This document shows positions 1 through 5,878 of a stretch of DNA of 11,025 nucleotides, in pieces. The position numbers were made by a program, and so were the translations under genes. Positions within the stretch are counted from its first letter, which is position 1; every line of letters starts with the position of its first letter. Origin of the DNA: B13-G4 sp030606805 (GTDB taxonomy: Bacteria; Desulfobacterota; Desulfobacteria; Desulfobacterales; ETH-SRB1); contig JAUWFS010000107.1 of the NCBI GenBank assembly GCA_030606805.1, forward strand, positions 1 through 11,025. The letters run 5' to 3'. The notes beneath the pieces are model-generated. The model was not told the DNA's origin and searched no databases. It worked only from the letters and a program-made list of their open reading frames with translations.

Positions 1-121
1 CTTCTAAAAAATAATGAGCTTTACCAATCATAGCCCTTATATTTTCATCATCCGTTGGGTCGTCCATAGCTTCAATTTTCTGTTGAATTTTATATAGGTC
101 TTCTAATATTTCATCGAACAT
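1..121 (-). CDS. Partial small hypothetical protein (N-terminus only)
   Basis: An ATG at 121 opens a frame that stays open for 40 codons to the window edge. It starts MFDEILEDLYKIQQKIEAMD and continues as an acidic, probably helical segment. AGG lies about seven bases before the ATG (AGGCAATAA-ATG), an acceptable ribosome binding site. It is the next minus-strand gene after the 71-aa HTH gene, with an AT-rich gap of about 87 bases between them. No family is recognised. The charged, regular pattern suggests a small soluble helical protein, but function cannot be assigned. It is probably real because of the start site, the open frame and the co-directional setting. Confidence 0.5.
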   Translation of the reverse strand, partial: MFDEILEDLYKIQQKIEAMDDPTDDENIRAMIGKAHYFLE

Positions 122-182
122 TTATTGCCTCCAAATATAACAGTATGATAGACAGAAAATTTGTTTTTAGTTTTTTTTAAAT

Positions 183-208
183 TTGCGTCTTTGCGCCTTT
201 GCGTGAAA
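183..208. repeat. Dispersed short repeat, CACGCAAAGGCGCAAAG type
   Basis: On the minus strand this reads TTTCACGCAAAGGCGCAAAG followed by ACGCAA, an imperfect run of a CGCAAAG heptamer. It begins directly after the stop codon of the 71-aa HTH gene. A related shorter copy (CACGCCAAGGCGTTAAGG) follows the large-terminase stop codon at 2438-2455. Both are therefore at 3' ends of genes. The rest of the 122-208 gap is AT-rich and shows nothing else I can support. Confidence 0.5.
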
Positions 209-424
209 TTATTCAGCATTTTCGGGGATGTTTTTTTCTCGAAACAGGGTTATTTTTTTAAAAAAATTGTCCAGATTGTCAACATGGGCATACCAGCGAT
301 TATTTATGAGACGAGAGGGCATTCCTTTTTTTAAAAAAACATAGAAAAGCGGCCTTGAAACACCAATATATGACATTATTTCATCGCAACCTATCAGTAT
401 TTTCTTTTGATTCTTATTCGACAT
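209..424 (-). CDS. Small helix-turn-helix DNA-binding protein (AlpA/Nu1-like)
   Basis: This 71-aa protein begins MSNKNQKKILIGCDEIMSYI. The pattern I-L-I-G-x-D-E-I-x-x-Y-I-G-V-S-R (about residues 9-24) followed by F-Y-x-F-x-K-x-G-M-P and a W-Y-A-H wing is typical of small MerR/AlpA-type winged helix-turn-helix proteins. Such proteins occur in phages as excisionase-like regulators or as DNA-recognition parts of packaging proteins. The residue before the recognition helix, G21-V-S-R, fits the HTH_17 layout. Its ATG lies inside the last codons of the upstream 41-aa gene (11-base overlap), so the two are probably translationally coupled. It is too short to be a complete terminase small subunit. 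The DNA-binding role is fairly secure; its target and whether it regulates or recombines are unknown. Confidence 0.7.
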   Translation of the reverse strand: MSNKNQKKILIGCDEIMSYIGVSRPLFYVFLKKGMPSRLINNRWYAHVDNLDNFFKKITLFREKNIPENAE

Positions 425-539
425 TTATACGTCTCAAGGCACATCTGCTGACTATTTCTCTCTGGCCATTATCGGTAAATTCTATAAACACGAAATTCAT
501 TTTGCCTGATGCAAGCAGCTTACACTTTCGGCCCTTCAT
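414..539 (-). CDS. Small hypothetical protein, 41 aa
   Basis: A minus-strand ORF from ATG at 539 to TAA at 416-414. It begins MKGRKCKLLASGKMNFVFIE and ends with the residues RRINVE. The alternating hydrophobic pattern (K-L-L-A-S-G..F-V-F-I-E-F-T-D-N-G) suggests a small beta-rich fold. The stop overlaps the start of the following HTH gene, the coupling expected in a phage operon, and this is the main reason to accept it. No clear Shine-Dalgarno sequence precedes the ATG. The frame is also the same as that of tnpB, 13 codons after its TAA, so the upstream part of this gene may have been altered when the IS607 element inserted. No family assigned. Confidence 0.5.
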   Translation of the reverse strand: MKGRKCKLLASGKMNFVFIEFTDNGQREIVSRCALRRINVE

Positions 540-575
540 TCCGGCCCGTTTAGGATTATTTCCGATCCTTTTTTC

Positions 576-1682
576 TTAACAAAAGTTAACTGCGCAGAAA
601 AAACCTGCGGGTGGATCTACCAAAGCTTTCAAAAGGATATTGAAAGCGCCTGTGATATCTCTTGAAACTCTTGACCCATCCAGCAACTTAATCCACTTCG
701 CAGAGCCAATATTTTTGATTTCACCTGTTTGTGGATGTGTTTTGCTGGTATATGCTTCATCACAATCAACAACCTGTTTCCCAGTTTGAAAGACTTTCCA
801 TTTAAGAAATTGTTTAAATTTGTAATGTGAAAAAGTTAACATAGAGCGCACACTTTTTTTGCGCAATTTTCGTTTAATCTTACTCGTCATTTGTTTTGTT
901 TCAAAAGTGGGAAGCAAAATTATATCGAAATTATCAGTTAGAAATTTAGCAGTTTTATGATGAAGTTCTATTATTAAATGTTTGATTTTAGCGCGCATTT
1001 TGCGAGATGCTTTTGTCAAGGATCTACATTTTTGTTTATTTTTCGCTAAATCACGTTTTGATATCAAACCATCTAAATGCTGACACAAACGCTGAATACG
1101 GCTAAAATCTCCTTGGCCGAGATGCCCGCTATATCCCGGCGAAAAAAAAGTGATGAATGACCGAATTCCTGGGTCAAGAGAAACTATCCTGGCTTGGTTT
1201 TCGCCTGCGGCTAATTTTTCTTTGTACGGAACAGCTATCCACCACTTTTCATATCGCCAGATCAAACGGGAATCTTTATGCTTGTCTGGTAACTTTTCGT
1301 TAAAATATAAACCTTTACCTGAAATTCTTGGATAAATGCCTGTAGAACTCAACGCTGATTTGGGGATAAAACAACTTTGTTCAGATTTCTTTCTTGTTCT
1401 GAATTTAGGATTACCATGAGCTTTCCAAAAAGCATTACAAGCATCTTTAATTGCAATGCCTTTAATTTGAAAAGGTACAGCTTTTGCCCAAAGGGGAAGG
1501 TGTTTTAACATCTCTTTTTTAATATCCATCCACGAAGGCGAAAATCCTATGCAAGATCGGATATAACCAAACGTTTGGTTAAAAACAAATCGATTACAAT
1601 CAGTCCACGTTTTAAAAAGTTTCTTTTGGTTCTTTGTCGGTGAAATCCTTAGCAATTTTGTCTTTGTAACTTCTGAGTCCAT
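576..1682 (-). CDS. tnpB: TnpB RNA-guided nuclease of IS607-type element
   Basis: TnpB is the transposon-encoded, RNA-guided DNA nuclease related to Cas12. I choose the ATG at 1682 (368 aa, starting MDSEVTKTKLLRISPTKNQK), where family similarity starts, overlapping tnpA by 71 bases. The frame is open further upstream to 2126, but that part is only the shadow of tnpA. The N-terminal helical region (about 15-100, with W-T-D-C-N-R-F-V-F-N-Q) is followed by a split RuvC domain: RuvC-I at V-S-L-D170-P-G, RuvC-II at L-L-P-T-F-E261, RuvC-III at S-R-D342-I-T-G-A. The zinc-finger region Y-T-S-K-T-H-P-Q-T-G (311-320) lacks the usual CxxC, and the second CxxC is replaced by L-L-D-G-S-R. The length is normal for a compact TnpB. 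The three acidic residues suggest catalytic competence; the loss of the zinc ligands is the open question. Confidence 0.85.
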   Translation of the reverse strand: MDSEVTKTKLLRISPTKNQKKLFKTWTDCNRFVFNQTFGYIRSCIGFSPSWMDIKKEMLKHLPLWAKAVPFQIKGIAIKDACNAFWKAHGNPKFRTRKKSEQSCFIPKSALSSTGIYPRISGKGLYFNEKLPDKHKDSRLIWRYEKWWIAVPYKEKLAAGENQARIVSLDPGIRSFITFFSPGYSGHLGQGDFSRIQRLCQHLDGLISKRDLAKNKQKCRSLTKASRKMRAKIKHLIIELHHKTAKFLTDNFDIILLPTFETKQMTSKIKRKLRKKSVRSMLTFSHYKFKQFLKWKVFQTGKQVVDCDEAYTSKTHPQTGEIKNIGSAKWIKLLDGSRVSRDITGAFNILLKALVDPPAGFFCAVNFC

Positions 1683-2199
1683 GCATTCTACAGGAGAACA
1701 CGTGCAAGATAGTGAGCAAGTCTTGTGTGAGTTCTTCTTCGGGTGAGAGATCATTTTTGTTGAGAACCAGGAGTTCGCCACCATTTCTTTCAATAATCCA
1801 TTTGATGAGATCAAATCCAAATCGGCATAATCTATCTTTGTGGGCAGATATAAGCCGGATGCGATCTCCTTGCATTGTTCGTTCCAAAATGGTTTGCAAA
1901 CCTTTTCGTTTGAAATTAATGCCTGATCCGATGTCTTTAATGATTTTTGCGCCTGGAAACCGATTTCGCATAAATTGGATTTGCCTTGCAAGATCGTCTT
2001 TTTGCTTATAGCTGGAAACTCGGCAATAACATATTGTCGCGGCCTCCTTCCGCTCTCCGAGGAAATCATCGACATTATATCGGCGCTGTTTTCCTGGTGT
2101 TCTAATATGTTTGATCTTATTAGCATTTGCCCAATTCCTTAGTGTATTCGGATGTACACCTAATCTGCGAACGGCTTCACGTGTATTTACGTAAGCCAT
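1612..2199 (-). CDS. tnpA: TnpA serine recombinase (IS607 transposase)
   Basis: A 195-aa IS607-family serine recombinase that catalyses excision and integration of the element. Residues 1-50 form a MerR-like helix-turn-helix (T-R-E-A-V-R-R-L-G-V-H-P-N-T-L-R-N-W, then R-T-P-G-K-Q-R-R-Y). The catalytic domain starts near 55: Y-C-R60-V-S62-S-Y-K-Q-K-D-D-L-A-R-Q carries the presumed nucleophile S62. It continues with D-I-G-S-G-I-N-F-K-R-K-G-L and the conserved A-H-K-D-R-L-C-R-F-G-F-D (119-130), and ends with the family-typical F-S-C-R-M-H-G-L-R-S. All these signatures look intact and the length is normal. The ATG at 2199 matches the expected N-terminus but has no Shine-Dalgarno sequence. A promoter lies so close upstream that the transcript may be leaderless. 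Confidence 0.92.
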   Translation of the reverse strand: MAYVNTREAVRRLGVHPNTLRNWANANKIKHIRTPGKQRRYNVDDFLGERKEAATICYCRVSSYKQKDDLARQIQFMRNRFPGAKIIKDIGSGINFKRKGLQTILERTMQGDRIRLISAHKDRLCRFGFDLIKWIIERNGGELLVLNKNDLSPEEELTQDLLTILHVFSCRMHGLRSYKDKIAKDFTDKEPKETF

Positions 2200-2204
2200 A
2201 ATTT

Positions 2205-2233
2205 AATATTAATCGTTTGTTAATATTTGTCAA
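2205..2233 (-). promoter_or_regulatory. tnpA promoter with overlapping palindrome
   Basis: On the minus strand TTGACA (2233-2228) is followed after 16 bases by TAATAT (2211-2206), a good sigma-70 pair. An 8-bp inverted repeat, AATATTAA / TTAATATT with a 7-base centre (2205-2212 and 2220-2227), fills the spacer and the -10 box. The predicted transcription start falls at about 2199-2200, on the tnpA ATG. The palindrome is placed where bound protein, perhaps TnpA with its MerR-like HTH, would block RNA polymerase; that is inference. Confidence 0.55.
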
Positions 2234-2269
2234 GTTTTATTTTCAATTATCAACAAAAAGTTTACTATA

Positions 2270-2431
2270 TCAAACCTCTCCAAAAGCCTTCATTAAGTTT
2301 TTTTTGGCAATATCCAAATTCACGGCAACTGCGCCAAACGAATCTTTTAGATTTTCGGCAATCTGCTTATCCGTTACCTCGTTCGGCAACTGATAATATT
2401 GCCTAATCCCATCAATTATTTTTTTATTCAT
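2270..2431 (-). CDS. Small hypothetical protein, 53 aa
   Basis: A minus-strand ORF from ATG at 2431 to TGA at 2272-2270. It starts MNKKIIDGIRQYYQLPNEVT and ends K-A-F-G-E-V. AAGGA sits five bases before the ATG, a strong ribosome binding site, partly provided by the short CACGCCAAGG repeat that follows the large-terminase stop. Composition and periodicity suggest a small, mostly helical protein. It follows terL directly, where lambda-like phages often have a small head-joining gene, but no homology to gpW can be claimed. The IS607 element begins within about 70 bases of its stop. Confidence 0.6.
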   Translation of the reverse strand: MNKKIIDGIRQYYQLPNEVTDKQIAENLKDSFGAVAVNLDIAKKNLMKAFGEV

Positions 2432-2437
2432 ATTTTT

Positions 2438-2455
2438 CCTTAACGCCTTGGCGTG
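2438..2455. repeat. Short CACGCCAAGGCG repeat between terL and 53-aa gene
   Basis: The minus strand reads CACGCCAAGGCGTTAAGG two bases after the terL stop codon. It resembles the copy at 183-208, and its last AAGG doubles as the Shine-Dalgarno sequence of the 53-aa gene. It may be a degenerate member of the same dispersed family or a chance small palindrome (CGCCAAGGCG). Confidence 0.35.
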
Positions 2456-2457
2456 AG

Positions 2458-4650
2458 CTATTCTCTATTCTCTATCCCTTTAAAAATCACTCTACGAACT
2501 TTCTTTGCCGTTCCAGTACCTTGTTCGCCTTTTCTTTTCCAGAATTTAATGCCTAACACATCGGCAACCACGAGGTTATACACGCTTACATCCCAGGCGT
2601 GGTTGTCTCTGGATGTCTGGCATTCCCATAAGCCTTTTTCGTTTACATATTCTGCTGTCATCTGCATGGCCCAGTCTCTGCTTGTTTTGCTGTGCAAATG
2701 CCAGGCTCCGGGATCTGCCGGGGCTGTTTCCAGCTTGCCTGCAAGATCATCTTTGTAATAATTGACGTTTGCCCTCAAAAGATTAACGCCGCCGGGGATG
2801 GGGATCTTTGTATTTGGGTAATGCAAACGTTTTGTAAATGCAAACGGATGATTCATTTTTTGTTCGCCCTTGAATGGGAAAACCCTGCGATGCTGACTGC
2901 ACCACTCATAAATTTCTTTTGTGCGATGTCCCATGGCATCGATAACACGGCCTTGAATGATATACTGGTTGCCGTCTGCGTCTAAATATTCATCATCAAA
3001 AAAGATTTGTTCAAGTGCTGTAAGGGTGGGCACAAAACCTTCACGGATTCCCCAGCTCTCCTGTACCAATCCCCAGCCCCAGGCGCGTACTTCATACCAA
3101 AACCCGTTATCCTGGGTATCAGCCGCCATAGTAAGGCCCGCCACAACCCCGTCTGCAGGCACAATTCCCCGCGGGCGGTCATCACACAGGGCAAGGATTG
3201 CATCTTCGGAGCGTTCTGCTATGATTTCGGCAAACGGCATAGCTTCATGGCCATTGCGAAAATCTTTAAGCGCATTTCTTTTTTTTGTTCTAATCCATTT
3301 TATGAAGGCCGCTGCGGGGTCAGACAAACTCACAAAATAGGAGATCCAGGATGGGACATGGAAACCGATTTCAGCAGGGTGGTATTTGCGCAGATACTTG
3401 AATAATTCTAGACCAGCTTCATCCTGCTGCCATTCTGGATTAGATACCCAATCTGCTGGACGGGCTCTCCATTCGCTATTATTACGAACCGCTCTGTCTC
3501 TATCATCGTCACTCCATTTTGCTTTGCAATGCAGGCACTCATACCAGGCAAGCTGTTTAGATTTTACTGTCTTGGGTTCAGGGTGAGAGCCTTCGGATTC
3601 ACACACCCCGTCCGCTTCGCGTCCGCCCCTCTCAAGAAAGGAATTTTCCGGCTTCCCTGGTGCGGCGAAGTTTTGGGGCTTGCCCGGCGAAGCGGAGCGA
3701 AGCCTGGACCATTTAATCTGTTTAAATGTCATTAACTGCAGTTCATTACAAAAAGGGCACCTGACATGATAATCAAAAACTACCTCGGCGTCATTAATAA
3801 GCGCCTGCCAGATATGACCGATTTCCCAAGTAGGGGTGGAGATCTTCCAGTGTTTGCTTTTCTTCAATTTTTTATAGGTAATTAGCCGCTTATCGATTAA
3901 ATCGAGCGCCTTTGCTTCTCTCCGGGGGGGATCTATATATTTATCGATCTCATCGCTTATGGCAATTTTAATAGGTTTATTTCCTAGTCTGGAAGCGGAA
4001 CGGGACCAGGCCATGTATATAGGCATATGTGCCAAACCAATCCTGAGCATTGCAGTATCATCCTGGGCTCCTGTCAGGTACGATTGAAGCCGGGCGCTGG
4101 ATGTAATCATAGGCAAGATTCGATCTTTTGAATTTTCCTGCGCTGTTTTTTCATCAGGATAGATATAAAGTACAGGCCCGGGATCTCTGTCGATTGAATA
4201 ACCTACAAAGTTATGAGAAGCCTCACTCACGCCGGTCTGCGGGGCCTTGCAAATATCGATATCCCGTACAGACGGGAACGCGGCTGCATCCATAATCCCT
4301 ACAAGATACGGAGTAACCTCATTGCGCCAGGGACCGTTTTTGACGCTCATGGTAAGAATACGATGATCTTCCGCCCACTTACTCGGCTTCACAGCCCGCC
4401 GCGCCCGCATAACTTTCTTATCACCACGGGAGAAACTGCCGACATATACGATATTGCCCTCACGGGTGATTTTGTCTTTGACAGATAAAGGAAGCCAGGG
4501 CGCTTCGCTTTGGTTTACGGTTACCTGCTGCGACAGTGCGCAAGCACGGCGAGTCGGTTCACAGTTCACAGTTAAAAGAATTCCGATCCGATCCGTTTTC
4601 AGAAAAAACCAGCGCATTCGCCTTATCCGCAGACGAAACCCAAGAGACAT
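2458..4650 (-). CDS. terL: Phage terminase large subunit, GpA-like
   Basis: This is the packaging motor: its ATPase drives DNA into the prohead and its nuclease cuts concatemers. From ATG at 4650 (AAGGGG eight bases upstream) it has 730 aa. GpA-family landmarks are clear: K-W-A-E-D-H-R-I and G-P-W-R-N-E-V-T-P-Y-L early in the protein, a Walker-A-like K-A-P-Q-T-G-V-S-E (135-143), H-M-P-I-Y-M-A-W-S-R-S-A-S-R-L, Walker B I-S-D233-E-I-D, a zinc ribbon C298-x2-C301...C372-x2-C375, and nuclease aspartates near D511 (A-A-D-T-Q-D) and D687 (A-W-D-V-S). Two parts look foreign. The first about 70 residues carry repeat-derived sequence and overlap a 50-aa ORF in another frame. About 48 residues inside the zinc ribbon are repeat-derived. 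The true start may thus be further downstream; homology is solid from about 4430 on. The C-terminal end G-I-E-N-R-E also looks repeat-like. Confidence 0.93.
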   Translation of the reverse strand: MSLGFRLRIRRMRWFFLKTDRIGILLTVNCEPTRRACALSQQVTVNQSEAPWLPLSVKDKITREGNIVYVGSFSRGDKKVMRARRAVKPSKWAEDHRILTMSVKNGPWRNEVTPYLVGIMDAAAFPSVRDIDICKAPQTGVSEASHNFVGYSIDRDPGPVLYIYPDEKTAQENSKDRILPMITSSARLQSYLTGAQDDTAMLRIGLAHMPIYMAWSRSASRLGNKPIKIAISDEIDKYIDPPRREAKALDLIDKRLITYKKLKKSKHWKISTPTWEIGHIWQALINDAEVVFDYHVRCPFCNELQLMTFKQIKWSRLRSASPGKPQNFAAPGKPENSFLERGGREADGVCESEGSHPEPKTVKSKQLAWYECLHCKAKWSDDDRDRAVRNNSEWRARPADWVSNPEWQQDEAGLELFKYLRKYHPAEIGFHVPSWISYFVSLSDPAAAFIKWIRTKKRNALKDFRNGHEAMPFAEIIAERSEDAILALCDDRPRGIVPADGVVAGLTMAADTQDNGFWYEVRAWGWGLVQESWGIREGFVPTLTALEQIFFDDEYLDADGNQYIIQGRVIDAMGHRTKEIYEWCSQHRRVFPFKGEQKMNHPFAFTKRLHYPNTKIPIPGGVNLLRANVNYYKDDLAGKLETAPADPGAWHLHSKTSRDWAMQMTAEYVNEKGLWECQTSRDNHAWDVSVYNLVVADVLGIKFWKRKGEQGTGTAKKVRRVIFKGIENRE
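3572..3714 (-). repeat. In-frame repeat-derived insertion in terL zinc ribbon
   Basis: The stretch encodes a Pro/Gly/Ser/Arg-rich segment (about residues 313-360, including S-P-G-K-P-Q-N-F-A-A-P-G-K-P-E) between the two CxxC pairs of the terminase zinc ribbon. The segment 3652-3670 matches 7875-7893 in the primase linker at 17 of 19 positions (cytosine/thymine differences only). The insertion preserves frame and lies in a loop that tolerates length change. Confidence 0.6.
4520..4575. repeat. Short repeats in the terL 5' region
   Basis: The heptamer GTTCACA is tandemly repeated at 4557-4570, with GTTAA following. Beside it, 4539-4553 is an inverted copy (14 of 15 bases) of 4744-4758, while GCTGCGACAG at 4527-4536 recurs in direct orientation at 4762-4771. 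The block lies in the apparent terL N-terminal coding region and ends the 50-aa ORF of 4559-4711. Confidence 0.5.
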
Positions 4651-4711
4651 AACATACACCCCTTAGTTCATGGATATACCATATTGGTACAGTATTCGTT
4701 CGTAACCACAT
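4559..4711 (-). CDS. Small hypothetical protein, 50 aa, overlapping terL start
   Basis: A minus-strand ORF from ATG at 4711 with a strong Shine-Dalgarno sequence (AGGAAA, seven-base spacer, 4719-4724). It begins MWLRTNTVPIWYIHELRGVC and continues Y-V-S-W-V-S-S-A-D-K-A-N-A-L. That composition looks more like a real protein than the terL frame it overlaps (M-S-L-G-F-R-L-R-I-R-R-M). Its end coincides with the GTTCACA repeat block, so it may be a truncated or extended form of a longer-conserved small phage gene. No family is recognised. If real, translation of the true terL probably starts further in. The longer frame upstream to 4888 is only a shadow of terS. Confidence 0.45.
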   Translation of the reverse strand: MWLRTNTVPIWYIHELRGVCYVSWVSSADKANALVFSENGSDRNSFNCEL

Positions 4712-4739
4712 TTTCAAATTTCCTGTTTTTTTATTGGCG

Positions 4740-4778
4740 CCTTCTCGCCGTGCTCGCGTCCGCTGCGACAGGGGCGTG
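4740..4778. repeat. GC-rich repeat in terS-terL gap
   Basis: A GC-rich block between the terS stop (4782) and the 50-aa ORF. Positions 4744-4758 form an inverted repeat with 4539-4553, and 4762-4771 a direct repeat with 4527-4536. Its composition differs sharply from the AT-rich bases on its left, as expected for an inserted repeat. Confidence 0.45.
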
Positions 4779-4781
4779 AGA

Positions 4782-5522
4782 TTAATCTGACCTCTGGTCT
4801 CCGACTTCTGGCCGCTGGTCCTCATCTTCTTTTGCAAAAACCACTTGAAATTTCTTGATATTTGCAAAGTCGTTAAATTGCCGATCAAGATCCTGCTGTC
4901 TTTTGTTGATTAGTTTTTGCTGGACGGATTCCGGGGTGCTCTTTAAAATTAATGCAATCAAATCAGGAGCGCTGGAATGTATTTCGTATTCCAAGCCGGA
5001 TTTCAGGACTGCGATTTTAGCCGCAAACTCCATTTCAAAATCGTCACGGGACACATATTTGCGTTGCTTTTCGTCAAGCTGAAACTTATATAAATTCACC
5101 TGGGCTCGAAGTTTATCAATTTCTGCCTCTGCTTTCTGTGATTGCAGATTGTTTGGATCCACGTCCGGGGTTTTGGATAGTTGATTCAAGCCTACTTTGC
5201 GGGCATATTTTTTAAGATCCGCCTCGAATACAGATCCGTCATCCTGTAGCTTCAGCAATCCACGCTTACAATCCTGATACAATTTCGACTTCGCAAGCTT
5301 AAACCCCTGCCGCTGCAACCACGCCAAGGCCTCAATGCGGTTCGCAAACGACGGCTCTTTGTCACCCTCCAGCAATTCCGCAAGCTTCTTGCTTGCATCG
5401 CTCCACGCATCGATATTAGCCCTGGTAGGCTCCTTTTTCATCCGCTGCAGAGTATCTTTTTCAAGCTCCGTTAATACCAACAAACGGCCTTCAAGTGATT
5501 TTTCAGATGTATTCAAATTCAA
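4782..5522 (-). CDS. terS: Probable terminase small subunit (Nu1-like)
   Basis: This protein probably recognises phage DNA for packaging by TerL, encoded next. It has up to 246 aa. The segment F-A-N-R-I-E-A-L-A-W-L-Q-R-Q-G-F-K-L-A-K-S-K-L-Y-Q-D-C-K-R-G-L-L (about 60-91) looks like a winged helix-turn-helix, followed by a charged helical region (A-E-A-E-I-D-K-L-R-A-Q-V-N-L-Y-K-F-Q-L-D) and a C-terminal domain. This is the Nu1 arrangement. The assignment rests on this plus position. The longest frame begins with TTG at 5522, overlapping the preceding gene by 20 bases without a good ribosome site; TTG at 5480 (GAAGG upstream) is an alternative. The last residues (E-D-Q-R-P-E-V-G-D-Q-R-S-D) are an in-frame R-S-E repeat that runs to the stop, so the original C-terminus has been replaced or extended. 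Confidence 0.65.
   Translation of the reverse strand: MNLNTSEKSLEGRLLVLTELEKDTLQRMKKEPTRANIDAWSDASKKLAELLEGDKEPSFANRIEALAWLQRQGFKLAKSKLYQDCKRGLLKLQDDGSVFEADLKKYARKVGLNQLSKTPDVDPNNLQSQKAEAEIDKLRAQVNLYKFQLDEKQRKYVSRDDFEMEFAAKIAVLKSGLEYEIHSSAPDLIALILKSTPESVQQKLINKRQQDLDRQFNDFANIKKFQVVFAKEDEDQRPEVGDQRSD
4787..4820 (-). repeat. R-S-E type repeat at terS 3' end
   Basis: Plus-strand units CTGACCTCTGG / TCTCCGACTTCTGG, the same family as at 6165-6227, 6512-6547 and 7865-7967. On the coding strand it gives D-Q-R-P-E-V-G-D-Q-R-S-D before the stop. Confidence 0.75.
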
Positions 5523-5871
5523 TCCGATTAACTTCTGTATGACTTTTACATTTATTGTGGGTACAAAACATTCTGATAAACTCTCCTGGAGTCCAGCCAG
5601 GGAAACCCTCGCGAGCGCAATCGGCTTTGTCTATATTGTAAAGAGGTTCGGGCCTGACCGATTTGATTTTAATGAGATGGATTTTCTTAACCTTTTCACC
5701 TTTTTTTAAACCCATTCCTTTTTCAACCTGCTGAACAATATCCCCCGGCTTTAAAAACCACCAACCTATTCTCCGGGTTACAGTTTTGGTTTTATTTCGC
5801 GCCTGCTTAGTGGTGATTGAAAAACTCATATTTCGAGACATAATTATTTCTCGGTTTGTTTTATTTTTCAT
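5503..5871 (-). CDS. ASCH-like phage protein, 122 aa
   Basis: The core reads M-S-F-S-I-T-T-K-Q-A-R-N-K-T-K-T-V-T-R-R-I-G-W, then L-K-P-G-D-I-V, G-L-K-K-G-E-K-V-K-K-I, and E-G-F-P-G-W-T-P-G-E-F-I-R-M-F. This order (K-T-V-T-R-R, G-D, I-x-I-x-S-V-R-x-E-P-L, E-G-F) is that of ASCH-domain phage proteins; ASCH folds are PUA-like and thought to bind RNA or modified bases. No reaction is established. The ATG at 5871 follows the previous stop by seven bases, with AAGGA about 11 bases upstream. An internal ATG at 5841 (residue 11, M-S-R-N) or 5829 (M-S-F-S) would give the more usual N-terminus, so the first 10-14 residues may not be made. The 3' end overlaps the longest terS frame by 20 bases. Confidence 0.7.
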   Translation of the reverse strand: MKNKTNREIIMSRNMSFSITTKQARNKTKTVTRRIGWWFLKPGDIVQQVEKGMGLKKGEKVKKIHLIKIKSVRPEPLYNIDKADCAREGFPGWTPGEFIRMFCTHNKCKSHTEVNRIEFEYI

Positions 5872-5878
5872 TCGATAT

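Larger units (their letters stand above)
576..2233 (-). mobile_element. IS607-type insertion sequence (tnpA + tnpB)
   Basis: The element contains a serine-recombinase TnpA (1612-2199) and a TnpB nuclease (576-1682) in overlapping frames and in the tnpA-tnpB order standard for IS607. IS607 elements have no terminal inverted repeats and make no target duplication, so the ends cannot be read from sequence alone. The coordinates given are the minimal coding-plus-promoter span. The true left end should lie between 2199 and 2270 (after the 53-aa gene) and the true right end between about 540 and 576 (before the 41-aa gene). The element lies between two small phage genes and appears to have broken neither core. 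Both key active sites look intact. Confidence 0.85.

Noticed and set aside
267..279. TTGTCCAGATTGT, identical to the start of the first 57-base repeat
   Set aside because: It lies within coding sequence of the HTH gene (codons for D-N-L-D-N) and lacks the remaining repeat; 13 bases in AT-rich DNA may be coincidence.
1683..2126. N-terminal extension of the tnpB frame
   Set aside because: It lies wholly within tnpA in another phase, has no TnpB similarity and no start signal; the normal TnpB N-terminus begins at 1682.
2453..3735. Several plus-strand ORFs of 66-132 aa opposite terL
   Set aside because: They lie entirely opposite strongly supported TerL coding sequence, have no ribosome sites or recognisable motifs, and reflect codon bias of the minus-strand gene.
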